From Candidatus Gastranaerophilales bacterium (GTDB lineage Bacteria > Cyanobacteriota > Vampirovibrionia > Gastranaerophilales > Gastranaerophilaceae): DNA of 64,000 nt. Location of the stretch: contig CALUVH010000002.1 in NCBI GenBank assembly GCA_944324175.1, positions 45,864 to 109,863 of the forward strand. The letters are read 5' to 3'. Made by a program: the position numbers and the translations under genes. Positions 47,538 through 55,938 of the stretch are shown here, piece after piece. Each line of letters begins with the position of its first letter. The stretch's first letter is position 1. The notes beneath the pieces were generated by a model. That model saw only the letters and a program-made list of their open reading frames with translations. It had not been told where the DNA came from and ran no database searches.

Positions 47538-47969
47538 TTATAATTTTTCCTCATCTAAATTTGAAATAGTAATAATCCTTGCGGGGTTATACTCTGATTC
47601 CTCTTGAGTATTAAATCCCAAGTACTTACACAGACTTTCCAAAGCTTTCAGACCAGCAGAAGTATCGCGTAATTTTTTTTTACCTGTTAGATTGCCCTCT
47701 TTATCTAAAATATCTTCTTCCATAAGGCTAAATTCTGCTATTTGAAGAAGTTTCTGAATTACATAACCTTTACTAACGCTTAAAGAAGAAATCTGCTTTT
47801 GAATTTGGGAATTTATCTCTTTTATTACAAACTTGTCGGATAACAACCTTTCTGATGTTTCTTTTAAATCTTTGGATTTGTACCCAGCCTGTTTCGCAGA
47901 ATGCTCACCATTAAGGGTTTTTATGTATTCCAGGACAAATTTCTTTTGCTGATTGGTTAAATTTTTCAT
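47538..47969 (-). CDS. terS: Phage terminase small subunit
   Basis: 143 residues. TNQQKKFVLEYIKTLNGEHSAKQAGYKSK is the N-terminal HTH of the Terminase_2 family, followed by SERLLSDKFVIKEINSQIQKQ and an oligomerisation part (LRDTSAGLKALESLCKYLGF). It recognises DNA for packaging by TerL. The gene starts 150 bases after the connector gene, and that gap holds a candidate plus-strand RNA. Confidence 0.85.
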   Translation of the reverse strand: MKNLTNQQKKFVLEYIKTLNGEHSAKQAGYKSKDLKETSERLLSDKFVIKEINSQIQKQISSLSVSKGYVIQKLLQIAEFSLMEEDILDKEGNLTGKKKLRDTSAGLKALESLCKYLGFNTQEESEYNPARIITISNLDEEKL

Positions 47970-48028
47970 AAGTAATACTTTACATTTCTCAATATAATTT
48001 GTGTTTTTTAAAAAAAAATTGTATAATA

Positions 48029-48100
48029 ATCATGCTATTTATATTTCGGCTAGTGTAAATCTTAACAGGGGGCAATGAATTTTACTTCCTGTTTTTTTTA
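48029..48100 (+). ncRNA. Candidate small RNA, antisense direction to the phage cassette
   Basis: The 150-base gap between terS and the connector gene has, on the plus strand, TATAAT (48022-48027) with a weak -35 (TTGTGT, near 47998-48003), about 40 bases of RNA, then AACAGGGG...CCTGTT (48064-48069 with 48088-48093) followed by eight Ts. An overlapping helix (AGTGTAAAT 48052-48060 with ATTTTACT 48079-48086) interleaves with it, which would make a pseudoknot or two alternative folds. No gene follows on this strand. Confidence 0.35.
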
Positions 48101-48119
48101 TGTTTTTCCGCCAAAGATA

Positions 48120-48761
48120 CTACTGTCGGTATAATCTGATGTAGGGTGAGTAATCAGCATTTACGGCAATTTTTGATCTCATTGCAGAAATTGCAGAATT
48201 GTACATGCTCTTCCAAAAAGCAAATTTAGCATGCTCAGGGTCAGCTTTAATACGCATACAGGTACCATATACAAGTATTTGTTCAACAAAATATTCAGGA
48301 ATTAAAGGAGTATCTTCAGCAAATTCAAGTTTTTCTTTTTCTTCCCCATCAGCATTGAATGCAACATTTCTTGTATAATAAATTATATTCACAAGTTTAT
48401 CTTCTTCAAACGGAGAAAATAGTAATTTATTTTCAAATTCACTATAAATTCTTTCATGAATTTTTTTGTTCAACAAAAAGTTATCAAATTCTTCACAAAA
48501 TTTATATTCATAATTATCAATGTACAAAGCCATAATCCTACCGTTTATTACATTCTCAAGCTGTGATTCTCCTTTTGCTAAAGTAAGGGTTTCACGTCGC
48601 AGTAAAAAACTCCAATTTTCAAAACGACAAATTTCCTGTGCAATAAGATTTATATAATTTTTTACTTTTTGGTGCTCCGGCCTATCGAGTTGATTAAAAT
48701 CCGAAACAGTTTTAAAATTCAATTCAGATAAACATTTGTTAATTATTTCTAAATAATTCAT
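48120..48761 (-). CDS. Podovirus-like head-to-tail connector/adaptor protein
   Basis: 213 residues. MNYLEIINKCLSELNFKTV, then KVKNYINLIAQEICRFENWSFLLRRETLTLAKGESQLEN resembles the gp4/gp6-type adaptor that attaches to the portal ring: helical start, W-x-F, then a beta part. YFVEQILVYGTCMRIKADPEHAKFAFWKSMY is the C-terminal helix pair. Assignment by pattern only. Placed between scaffold-like and terS genes. Confidence 0.6.
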   Translation of the reverse strand: MNYLEIINKCLSELNFKTVSDFNQLDRPEHQKVKNYINLIAQEICRFENWSFLLRRETLTLAKGESQLENVINGRIMALYIDNYEYKFCEEFDNFLLNKKIHERIYSEFENKLLFSPFEEDKLVNIIYYTRNVAFNADGEEKEKLEFAEDTPLIPEYFVEQILVYGTCMRIKADPEHAKFAFWKSMYNSAISAMRSKIAVNADYSPYIRLYRQ

Positions 48762-48799
48762 TTGCTCTCCTTTTTAGATCAACAAATTTCTTTGCCAAA

Positions 48800-49426
48800 T
48801 TATTTTATTAACCCTTCACGTAATTGAGACATAATTGCTTGTTCATTTTTGATAAAATCAGCTCTGGACATTTTACCAATTTCCTCTCTTGTAAATGTTT
48901 TACTTTTATTATTTTCGAACGTGGAATTTTGAGCAGCAGAAGTAAGTCTACTTTTTGCAATTTCATTTCTTATTGCCAGATTTTTTTCATGACGTAGTTG
49001 TTGAGCATAACGTTCTATAGCATTTTTTTCAATATCTTCTAAAAAAGCTGAAACAGTTGCATAATCATCGTCAGTAAGAGAAAAGTTAAAATCTTTCAAG
49101 TACCCGAAAAATTTTTCATAATTTTTATTGCTGGAAATATTTGCATTATGCGAAGTATTGCTTGTTTCTTTTGGAATGTCACCATTAGCATCAATGAGAT
49201 TAGAATTATGAACTTGTTTTTTTTCACTTTGCCCTGCAATATTTGCAATTATTCCACATCCTTGCTCCTGCGAGATAAATCCTTTTTTCATCAAATTAGT
49301 CACTTGTGAAATTTCATCAAAAAAATTCATCTCAAAATCAACTTGATTATGCTTTCCTTCTTCTTGAGTAGAATTTTCCACTCCTACATTTTTACCGGAA
49401 TTATTATCAAATATAAAATCAGTCAT
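48800..49426 (-). CDS. Putative phage scaffold or head accessory protein
   Basis: 208 residues, polar and mostly unstructured with one long helix (AIERYAQQLRHEKNLAIRNEIAKSRL) and a short end (FTREEIGKMSRADFIKNEQAIMSQLREGL) like scaffold or head-decoration C-termini. Rich in N, S and E. It overlaps the 88-residue gene by eight bases and lies close to the coat gene, which fits a scaffold; normally scaffold precedes coat, here it follows. Confidence 0.55.
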   Translation of the reverse strand: MTDFIFDNNSGKNVGVENSTQEEGKHNQVDFEMNFFDEISQVTNLMKKGFISQEQGCGIIANIAGQSEKKQVHNSNLIDANGDIPKETSNTSHNANISSNKNYEKFFGYLKDFNFSLTDDDYATVSAFLEDIEKNAIERYAQQLRHEKNLAIRNEIAKSRLTSAAQNSTFENNKSKTFTREEIGKMSRADFIKNEQAIMSQLREGLIK

Positions 49427-49685
49427 CTTTTCTCCTTACATGTCTTAATTCAACAATCTTATTTTTCATAACCGCAAACGCAATTTCAACACAATTTTCA
49501 ATATAATTAGCAAATAATATACCCACTATTTTTTTGAAAAATTGAGGTACAGGTAAGTGGTTAATCACAAATTGAATTGATTTGTTCTTTTTTAAGTGAT
49601 TTTTATAACTACCAAATTCAATTTCAGTCATAATCACAGCTTGTTTTGCAATTATAGAAATCTTATTTTTAAACTTTTGGAACAT
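49419..49685 (-). CDS. Small basic phage-cassette protein, unknown
   Basis: 88 residues. A basic N-terminus, then SIQFVINHLPVPQFFKKIVGILFANYIENCVEIAFAVM, a partly hydrophobic helix, and the charged end KIVELRHVRRKDD. No recognised family. It lies 46 bases after the coat gene, past a hairpin, and overlaps the scaffold-like gene. Confidence 0.55.
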   Translation of the reverse strand: MFQKFKNKISIIAKQAVIMTEIEFGSYKNHLKKNKSIQFVINHLPVPQFFKKIVGILFANYIENCVEIAFAVMKNKIVELRHVRRKDD

Positions 49686-49702
49686 AATACTATCCTTTTA
49701 AC

Positions 49703-49727
49703 AAGGCGGGTAAATAATACCCGCCCT
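49703..49727 (-). terminator. Hairpin after the coat-protein gene
   Basis: Perfect 8-bp stem GGCGGGTA / TACCCGCC (49705-49712 with 49718-49725), loop of 5, directly after the coat stop. On the minus strand it is followed by CTTGTTAAAA, a short T-poor tract, so it may be a partial terminator that lowers downstream expression, as is common after coat genes. Confidence 0.55.
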
Positions 49728-49731
49728 CATT

Positions 49732-50601
49732 TTATGCTGCAGTCTTCACTATTAACTTAGCCAAAGCCTTTGGTTGAACAGTTTTTGCACCATACAGATA
49801 CAGACCTCTAACCAAATCAGAAAAGCTGTCTTTGTCACGTAAACTCTCTATTTTTGCTAATTGGGAAGCAAAAGTAATTGCATCATTTGTTCCTGCAAGG
49901 ACGTAGTATTTACCATCGACATCGGTAAGATTTGTAGACACAAGCACATCCATACCTGCAATTCTTCCAATAGCACCTTCTCGAAGCGTTGTATCCGCAA
50001 CATTATACGCCGTTATAAATTCAGAACTTTGAAGTAAATATGATTCTATTATTGGATTAATAACAACCCAAGGTCTTAGTCCTGATGTCATTGCATCGGA
50101 ATTTTTTAAACATAAAGCGAGTTTGACGAATTGTTCATAGATAGTTGTCTTGTCAAGCACAATAGGTACTTCATCCGTTCCAACAGTATTCGCCTGTTCA
50201 ACATTTGAATGCATTGCAAGTAAATAAGCATCTTGTACTTCTTCTATTGCTTTTCTAGCATTTGCCAAATGCGCCAACATAATATCAGTATTAGACTGAA
50301 CTTGAGCAATATCATTTATTTTAAAAGCAAAGAATTTTTTCTGATCTATGATTAAATCCTGTGATTCAGGTTCTAATTCATCGTAAGTAATATTTGAACT
50401 ACCAAGTGTGGAAACCTTTACCTTTGCCGGTGTAATAATTTTTACAGTATCCCCCTGATTGGCAATTTCACCTTCATAATTTCTGTTTACACATTGCAAC
50501 ATAACACATTCTTTTTCCAAAAGCTTATTTAATTGCTGGCTCCAAATTTCTGGAATAAAAGCGGAATAAGAATTGTTTGCACTAATAGCATTTTCTGACA
50601 T
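49732..50601 (-). CDS. Major capsid (coat) protein, HK97-fold, P22-coat-like
   Basis: 289 residues. SAFIPEIWSQQLNKLLEKECVMLQCVNRNYEGEIANQGDTVKIITPAKV, DQKKFFAFKINDIAQVQSNTDIMLAHLANARKAIEEVQD and later RPWVVINPIIESYLLQSSEFIT, IAGMDVLVSTNLT, LAGTNDAITFASQLAKIESLR are the P22/HK97 coat pattern (N-arm, E-loop, P-domain, A-domain). Length fits a T=7-sized or smaller head. A strong ribosome site (GAAAGGAA) supports high expression. It is the first gene of the head module here. Confidence 0.85.
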   Translation of the reverse strand: MSENAISANNSYSAFIPEIWSQQLNKLLEKECVMLQCVNRNYEGEIANQGDTVKIITPAKVKVSTLGSSNITYDELEPESQDLIIDQKKFFAFKINDIAQVQSNTDIMLAHLANARKAIEEVQDAYLLAMHSNVEQANTVGTDEVPIVLDKTTIYEQFVKLALCLKNSDAMTSGLRPWVVINPIIESYLLQSSEFITAYNVADTTLREGAIGRIAGMDVLVSTNLTDVDGKYYVLAGTNDAITFASQLAKIESLRDKDSFSDLVRGLYLYGAKTVQPKALAKLIVKTAA

Positions 50602-50678
50602 TTTTGTTTTCCTTTCATTTTTTGAAGTATCACAACATCTCGTAACTTAAAGCTTATCCTTATCTGTCACGAACATTT

Positions 50679-51173
50679 TTATTTCACTTGCTGGGACATG
50701 TACCACCTAATTTTTGCTCGAATAAATGCTCCCACATCACTTTGCGCAACCCAAGCATAAGGAGGTATGTAGATAATATCAATTTTTCCTGCACTACTCG
50801 TATCAGGATGTTTTATACCAAATTCGTAATGTGTCATTACACTATTGGCAGATATAGGAATTCTGTATTTTATGGCAAGTTCCGCACATAATTTCATACA
50901 GGCTTCAAATTGTACTTTTGTAATAGGGAATCACCCAACACTATTTTTATTTTTAAATCCATACATCGCGCAAAGCGATACCCCTATAGAAGCGGTATTT
51001 CCACCTCCGGTATGCGCAGCATAATTACCGGCTCTACAGACTTCATTATCCTCAGGCGCAAATACACCTTTATGTATTTTTCCATCTCTATCTATCAAAA
51101 AATGGTAACATCTTAATTCATGTAAATTTGGATAATATTCACCTGCAGTCCAGTGTATTATAATCCTTTTCAT
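50679..51173 (-). pseudogene. N-acetylmuramoyl-L-alanine amidase interrupted by one in-frame TGA
   Basis: Two pieces in one frame: 51173-50931 ends at TGA and 50930-50679 continues with no shift (11 codons before the next ATG at 50897). Together about 163 residues: KRIIIHWTAGEYYPNLHELRCYHFLIDRDG with the first zinc His, NYAAHTGGGNTASIGVSLCAMYGF, then after the TGA FPITKVQFEACMKLCAELAIKYRIPI, the zinc-His motif VMTHYEFG, and the last His region. Everything else is intact, so either a recent nonsense mutation or readthrough/recoding. It would cleave peptidoglycan for lysis or entry. Confidence 0.8.
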
Positions 51174-51182
51174 TTATGTTCC

Positions 51183-51422
51183 TTATGTAATTTTAATAAA
51201 ATCTTCATATTTTTGAGTGAATGTGGATAGCCATTCGGGATAACGTAGAAAGAAAGCAAAAACAGCATGTCCACGATTTCTTGCATTTAATTTCAATATA
51301 ATCCTGTTAATATGAGTTCTTACAGTGCCGTATTTTATACTTAATTTCTTACCAATTTCTTTATCAGAATAGCCTAAGGCAACCAAAGCCAACACTTCCA
51401 GCTCCTTTGGTGAGAGATTCAT
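51183..51422 (-). CDS. Stand-alone LuxR/GerE-type helix-turn-helix protein
   Basis: 79 residues, one LuxR HTH: LSPKELEVLALVALGYSDKEIGKKLSIKYGTVRTHINRIILKLNARNRGHAVFAFFL, with no receiver or autoinducer domain. Upstream of the amidase and coat genes on the same strand, so it may turn on the cassette. A weak ribosome site precedes the ATG. Confidence 0.85.
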   Translation of the reverse strand: MNLSPKELEVLALVALGYSDKEIGKKLSIKYGTVRTHINRIILKLNARNRGHAVFAFFLRYPEWLSTFTQKYEDFIKIT

Positions 51423-51522
51423 CCTTAATTCCTTCGTTTTATTTCATCAATATTTTTATCATTTAACTCGGCTTTTCCACAAGCTTACCTAAAAAAACCA
51501 GACAAAAGCTTAATAATAATTC

Positions 51523-51554
51523 CTTTTAAAAAAACGGGAGGAGTAAATCCTCCC
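51523..51554 (-). terminator. Intrinsic terminator of the zinc-ribbon gene
   Basis: On the minus strand a 7-bp stem GGGAGGA / TCCTCCC (51554-51536, loop of 5) is followed by a run of about seven Ts. Confidence 0.85.
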
Positions 51555-51586
51555 ACATCAAGAGTAAGATAATTAAAAGGATTGGT

Positions 51587-51994
51587 TTATTGGATTTTTT
51601 TTAAATTGATTTTTTCTAAACCTTTAATATTTTTATCTGAGTTATCATTTTTACCAATTTTTAGATTAGCTAAATTTGAATAACATCTTTTAATAACCCC
51701 ATACTCATTATAATTTAGGTAAAATTTACCACAGTTTTTATAATTAACTGGTTTTAACTCGTATAAAATTGTTTTTTTTAGTTTCTCAAAAAAAGCATCT
51801 GCTTTCGCATTAGTCCGTCTAACGCATGAAATTTCAGCTTTTTCAGTAATGCGGGTAAGTTGAATAACTTTACTACCACACACAGGACATCGGGTTAATA
51901 AGTCTACCTCACATATCAAAAAATCTTTATAAGGCGCAAGCCTAAAAGTCCTTGTCTTATGCAAGGCACCACAACAATGAATATATCCCATCAT
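51587..51994 (-). CDS. Zinc-ribbon-like protein next to the phage cassette
   Basis: 135 residues. Two Cys pairs form a likely zinc site: YIHCCGALH (near 5-10) and TRCPVCGSKVIQLTR (near 35-45). The rest is basic and helical (NAKADAFFEKLKKTILYELKP, KRCYSNLANLKIG). AGAGGGGAA precedes tandem ATGs at 51994. Unit of its own, with a terminator before the LuxR gene. Unknown function; DNA or RNA binding is plausible. The 51995-52249 gap holds only a candidate very short frame ending at 52025 (see findings). Confidence 0.65.
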   Translation of the reverse strand: MMGYIHCCGALHKTRTFRLAPYKDFLICEVDLLTRCPVCGSKVIQLTRITEKAEISCVRRTNAKADAFFEKLKKTILYELKPVNYKNCGKFYLNYNEYGVIKRCYSNLANLKIGKNDNSDKNIKGLEKINLKKIQ

Positions 51995-52249
51995 TTCCCC
52001 TCTATAAGTGCAACTATTACTCTCTTACACTTCAAAGATAACAGGTAAGCAAACGACTTTACCATCTATCAAACGACGAGTTTTTATTCTCGTGGGCCTG
52101 AGTCTTAACTTACATTAATAAGTATAACTTATTGAATTAAAAATAAAAGTCGTTGTTATAGTATAAACAACTTCATGTATACAAAATCATGGATAAGGGG
52201 AAAAAGAATCAGATATATAAATCATAAATCAGCACTTAAAATCTAAATG

Positions 52250-53323
52250 TTACTTAACTGATAATTCGCAACACATTTGACATGCTCCAAAAACTTTTGC
52301 TGCTTTAAGATTTTTTCTAAAACACCTGTAATGAGGTAAATTAAATGCTTCTTTTAAAGAGATATTTTTCACATTACCAATCCTTTGGGACAGACAAGGA
52401 TAAATATCACCGCATGGATTAATCATCATATTAGAATAAGGGTACCTACACGGTTTATAAATTTCATTAACCGGTGTTTCCGCCGGAGTATTAAAAAATT
52501 TTTCTATCTTCACAAGCGGATCTTCACAGTATTCAAATTTCGGTGAAAATCTCACCTGTACCTTAGATTTTTTACTCAAATCCTCTATTTCACGATAAAC
52601 AGCCTTAAAATGTTCCATATCAAAATATTTTTGAATAGGATAATTTTTATTAAATTCAGGAACAAAAGAATCAAACAGTACAGAATTTTGTTTCAAATTA
52701 TTATTTCTAAGAAAAGAAATTGAAAGAAAATTAAACTTCATTTCATCGCACATTTTGTATAATTTAACTAAATCATCTAAATTATTTTCAAGCACAATAG
52801 TTTTTATATCAATCATCGGGCGCTTACTACGAGAATTCATTTTTTCAAAATTATTCATTATAATATCAAAAATACCGTCTTTAGCTCTGTTTTTATCATG
52901 ATTTTTTCCATACCCGTCCAAAGAAACCGATAGTAGCATCATTTTAGATTTAATAAAAGCATCAATAATATCATCATTGATTAAAATTCCATTTGATACA
53001 ACATTTAATTTTCCATGAGTTTTTTGGGCAGTTTTCATAAGAATGTCAACAAAATCTTTTCTAATTAAAGGCTCCCCACCGACCAAAGTCACAAAGGAAT
53101 ACCAAGGAATTTGATCAATAATATGATACCATTCATCAGTTGTTAATTCTTCTTTATTGCGAGAATTTCCCACGTAACAATACGGACATTGTAAATTACA
53201 ACGGTATGTAAGTTCAAAAAAATACCTCAAAGGAATAAAAGCCTTTCCTGAATTTGAACAATAAGAAGGTAATGAATATAAATTACGTCCCCAATCAAAC
53301 AGAGCTGATAAGTTTTTTTTCAT
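52250..53323 (-). CDS. Radical SAM protein with SPASM-type C-terminal cluster
   Basis: 357 residues. FFELTYRCNLQCPYCYVGN (near 33-50) is the radical SAM C-x3-C-x2-C site for the first [4Fe-4S] cluster, followed by the GGEPL motif (VTLVGGEPLIRKDF) that binds SAM. The C-terminus (PCRYPYSNMMINPCGDIYPCLSQRIGNV ... FGACQMCC) holds the extra Cys of a SPASM or twitch domain. Such enzymes modify peptides or small molecules. It overlaps the upstream TrpD-like gene by 29 bases, so both are translated together. No precursor peptide was seen nearby. Substrate unknown. Confidence 0.85.
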   Translation of the reverse strand: MKKNLSALFDWGRNLYSLPSYCSNSGKAFIPLRYFFELTYRCNLQCPYCYVGNSRNKEELTTDEWYHIIDQIPWYSFVTLVGGEPLIRKDFVDILMKTAQKTHGKLNVVSNGILINDDIIDAFIKSKMMLLSVSLDGYGKNHDKNRAKDGIFDIIMNNFEKMNSRSKRPMIDIKTIVLENNLDDLVKLYKMCDEMKFNFLSISFLRNNNLKQNSVLFDSFVPEFNKNYPIQKYFDMEHFKAVYREIEDLSKKSKVQVRFSPKFEYCEDPLVKIEKFFNTPAETPVNEIYKPCRYPYSNMMINPCGDIYPCLSQRIGNVKNISLKEAFNLPHYRCFRKNLKAAKVFGACQMCCELSVK

Positions 53324-54320
53324 AACTTTTTAGTCCCTCTAAAACTTTTAAAGCCTTACCCGATTCAATACATTCACGCGCAATACAAATTCCCTCTTGA
53401 ATGGAATTAGCCAAAGATGCCAAATAAACCATCGCTCCGGCATTTAATAAGATAACATTATGCATTGCATCTTTTCTTTTATTTTCAAATATTTCATAAA
53501 TAATTTTAGCATTATCACAGCCTTTTCCCCCCTGGATTTCAGACAAATTAGCACGCCTAAATCCAAAATCTTCAGGCTCAATAAAATATTCCTCAACCTC
53601 AGAATTCCTCAATTCCAACACGCGAGTTTTTGAACAAATACTAATTTCGTCTAAGTTAGGGTCTATACCATTCACAACTAAAGCTCTGTCTGTACCCAAA
53701 TTTTTCAGCGCATAAACCATACTATCACACATTTTTTCAGATGAAACTCCTAGCAACTGAGCATTTGGGAATGCAGGATTGATAAGAGGACCAAGAAAAT
53801 TAAAAATTGTCTTGATACCTATTTGCTGTCTTATAGGGTTATTTACCCTTGCAAATTCGTTAAAATATGGAGAATGGACGAACGATATACCTTTTGCATC
53901 AAACATACTAAAAGCATCATCAGGATTTTTGGCAATATCAATTCCTAAAGCAGATAAAAAATCTGTACTTCCGCAAGCACTTGTAATAGACGAATTGGTT
54001 TGTTTAATGACATTTACACCACAAGCATTTGCAACAATTGAAGCAGAGGTTGAAATATTAATAGTTCCCGACAAATCCGCACCTGTACCGCAACTATCCA
54101 CAATATATTTATCGGTAACAACTCGATTTGCAAACTTTCTCATATTTGCCGCAAAAGCATAAAATTCATCTTTATCCACACCCTTTGAGGTAATAGCTAC
54201 AAGAAAAGCAGCGATTTGAGCATCTGAAACTTCTTTATTGGCAATACTTTCAACTACAGTACCAATCTCTTCAAACGATAATACTTCTCTTGCCATCAAT
54301 TTTTTTAATAAACTTTTCAT
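53295..54320 (-). CDS. TrpD-like (anthranilate phosphoribosyltransferase family) protein with altered active-site motifs
   Basis: 341 residues, usual TrpD length and fold: N-terminal helical domain (LSFEEIGTVVESIANKEVSDAQIAAFLVAI), NNPIRQQIGIKTIFNFLGPLINPA, and NGIDPNLDEISICS with the Mg-binding DE pair. But the phosphoribosyl-binding loop reads GTGAD (78-82) where TrpD has GTGGD, and the KHGNR..SSKSGS loop is replaced by KQTNSSITSACGS (106-118), losing the His and Arg that contact substrates. No other trp genes are close; it overlaps the radical SAM gene and is followed by a ZIP gene. So a different acceptor base is likely; a poorly active TrpD is the alternative. Confidence 0.8.
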   Translation of the reverse strand: MKSLLKKLMAREVLSFEEIGTVVESIANKEVSDAQIAAFLVAITSKGVDKDEFYAFAANMRKFANRVVTDKYIVDSCGTGADLSGTINISTSASIVANACGVNVIKQTNSSITSACGSTDFLSALGIDIAKNPDDAFSMFDAKGISFVHSPYFNEFARVNNPIRQQIGIKTIFNFLGPLINPAFPNAQLLGVSSEKMCDSMVYALKNLGTDRALVVNGIDPNLDEISICSKTRVLELRNSEVEEYFIEPEDFGFRRANLSEIQGGKGCDNAKIIYEIFENKRKDAMHNVILLNAGAMVYLASLANSIQEGICIARECIESGKALKVLEGLKSYEKKLISSV

Positions 54321-54323
54321 ATC

Positions 54324-55121
54324 CTATCCAATCAAAATTAAACTTACCCAAATGAATAACATCCCTGTAAATATACCGACCATAGAAAGATGCCAATTAC
54401 CATACTCACGCGCAAGCGGCAATAAAGTATCAAATGAGAGATAAATCATAATTCCTGCAACCGCTGACAAAAGCATACCCACCATAACCTGAGGTAGAAA
54501 AAGCCCGAACAGTAACATACCAATTAACGCCCCTATAGGTTCTGTTATACCTGACAAAGCAGCATATAACATCGCATAGCGTTTTTTACCAGTGACATGG
54601 TAAATAGGTAAGGCAACTGCAATTCCTTCGGGTATATTATGAATAGCGATAGCAACAGCAACAGACAACCCTAAAGTTAAATCCTGAGTAGCTGTCAAAA
54701 ACGTTGCCATCCCTTCCGGAAAATTATGAATGCATATAGCAACTGCCGTAAATAATCCGGCCCTTTTTATTTTATGCCTATGTAAACAAGGTTCTTCCGG
54801 ATTTAAAAGCTCATCAGGGTCAATGTGGTCAGGTAAAAAATAATCTATCAAAATCGCAACTACAATACCCGTAATAAATCCCAGAAAAACAAGCCATTCA
54901 TGCATATTAGGGAAATTAACAGAAAGCATTTCTCCCGCTTCGGGAATAATATCCGTAAATGATAAGAATATCATAACTCCTGCTGAAAAGCCTAACCCTA
55001 TAGAAAGCGCTTTCAAATTATCTTTTTTAACAACAAAAGCAATCCCAGCTCCAATCGCAGTAGTTAACCCTGCAAGTAGTGTCATTGTCATCGCTATTCC
55101 GAAATTATCCGGTAATACCAT
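54324..55121 (-). CDS. ZIP-family metal transporter (ZupT-like)
   Basis: 265 residues from the ATG at 55121 (GGAGG six to seven bases upstream; an ATG at 55136 overlaps it). Eight membrane helices are seen. Metal-site helices AVAICIHNFPEGMATFLTA and VAIAIHNIPEGIAVALPIYH carry the HNxPEG motifs of ZIP transporters; a His-containing cytoplasmic loop (CLHRHKIKRAG) precedes them. Likely imports zinc or iron across the inner membrane. It lies upstream of trpD-like by three bases and may share its transcript. Confidence 0.93.
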   Translation of the reverse strand: MVLPDNFGIAMTMTLLAGLTTAIGAGIAFVVKKDNLKALSIGLGFSAGVMIFLSFTDIIPEAGEMLSVNFPNMHEWLVFLGFITGIVVAILIDYFLPDHIDPDELLNPEEPCLHRHKIKRAGLFTAVAICIHNFPEGMATFLTATQDLTLGLSVAVAIAIHNIPEGIAVALPIYHVTGKKRYAMLYAALSGITEPIGALIGMLLFGLFLPQVMVGMLLSAVAGIMIYLSFDTLLPLAREYGNWHLSMVGIFTGMLFIWVSLILIG

Positions 55122-55303
55122 AATCCACCTCCGCAAAGTATTCTACCACAAAAAATTCCTAACACAACGTAACTTTAATAACGCAAAAATACAAAATATC
55201 TATACCTTTTTAAGATTCAATTATTAAAAAATAATAAATTTTCCTTGTTAATTTTTTTTGATACCTTATAATATAATTATTGATAAGATTATGAGGCGAA
55301 GAT

Positions 55304-55897
55304 ATGAGTAAACATAATAACAATCCGTTTAAAAACACTTCATCTGAAGATATAGACAAAATATCCGAAGATACCATCCAAAATAAAGAACCCGAAGACG
55401 GAAAAACAGCAGCTGACCAAACAAAAGAAGAGCAAAATCAAACTACGAAGTTGGATGAACTTCAAAAAAAATATGACGACTTAAATCAGCAATATATTCG
55501 TCTTGCTGCAGATTTTGACAATTTCAGAAAAAGACAGGAACAAGAAAGAGAAAATCTATTAAAATTTGGCACAGAAAATGCTTTAAAAAAATTGATTGAA
55601 GTACTTGACAACTTTGAACGAGGCAAAAAAGCTCTTGAATCAGTCGAAGATTGCCAACAAGTAAAAGATAGTTTCGATCTAATACACAAACAGACAATTG
55701 AAACATTAACAAAATTGGGTATGGAAGCTATAGAAACAGAAGGACAGACTTTTGACCCTAATTTTCATGAAGCAGTAATGCGTACCCCAACAAGCGACTA
55801 CCCTGAACATACAATAATAAACGAACTACAAAAGGGATATAAAGTCGGAGAAAAGGTTTTGCGACCTGCATTAGTAAACGTCGCAACTGAAGCATAA
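55304..55897 (+). CDS. grpE: Nucleotide exchange factor GrpE
   Basis: 197 residues. Releases ADP from DnaK. N-terminal 55 residues are polar and disordered, then the long coiled coil ([41 protein letters not shown]) and beta domain ([59 protein letters not shown]). GAGG precedes the ATG. dnaK is not in the window; dnaJ is 41 bases downstream, so a heat-shock operon lacking dnaK. Confidence 0.96.
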   Translation: MSKHNNNPFKNTSSEDIDKISEDTIQNKEPEDGKTAADQTKEEQNQTTKLDELQKKYDDLNQQYIRLAADFDNFRKRQEQERENLLKFGTENALKKLIEVLDNFERGKKALESVEDCQQVKDSFDLIHKQTIETLTKLGMEAIETEGQTFDPNFHEAVMRTPTSDYPEHTIINELQKGYKVGEKVLRPALVNVATEA

Positions 55898-55938
55898 TAG
55901 ACAAGAAAAAACATTTGACAATCAGAGAAAAAGGAAAT

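Noticed and set aside
50679..51173. Genome-wide recoding of TGA
   Set aside because: Other genes end normally and none contains internal TGA; one case is not enough.
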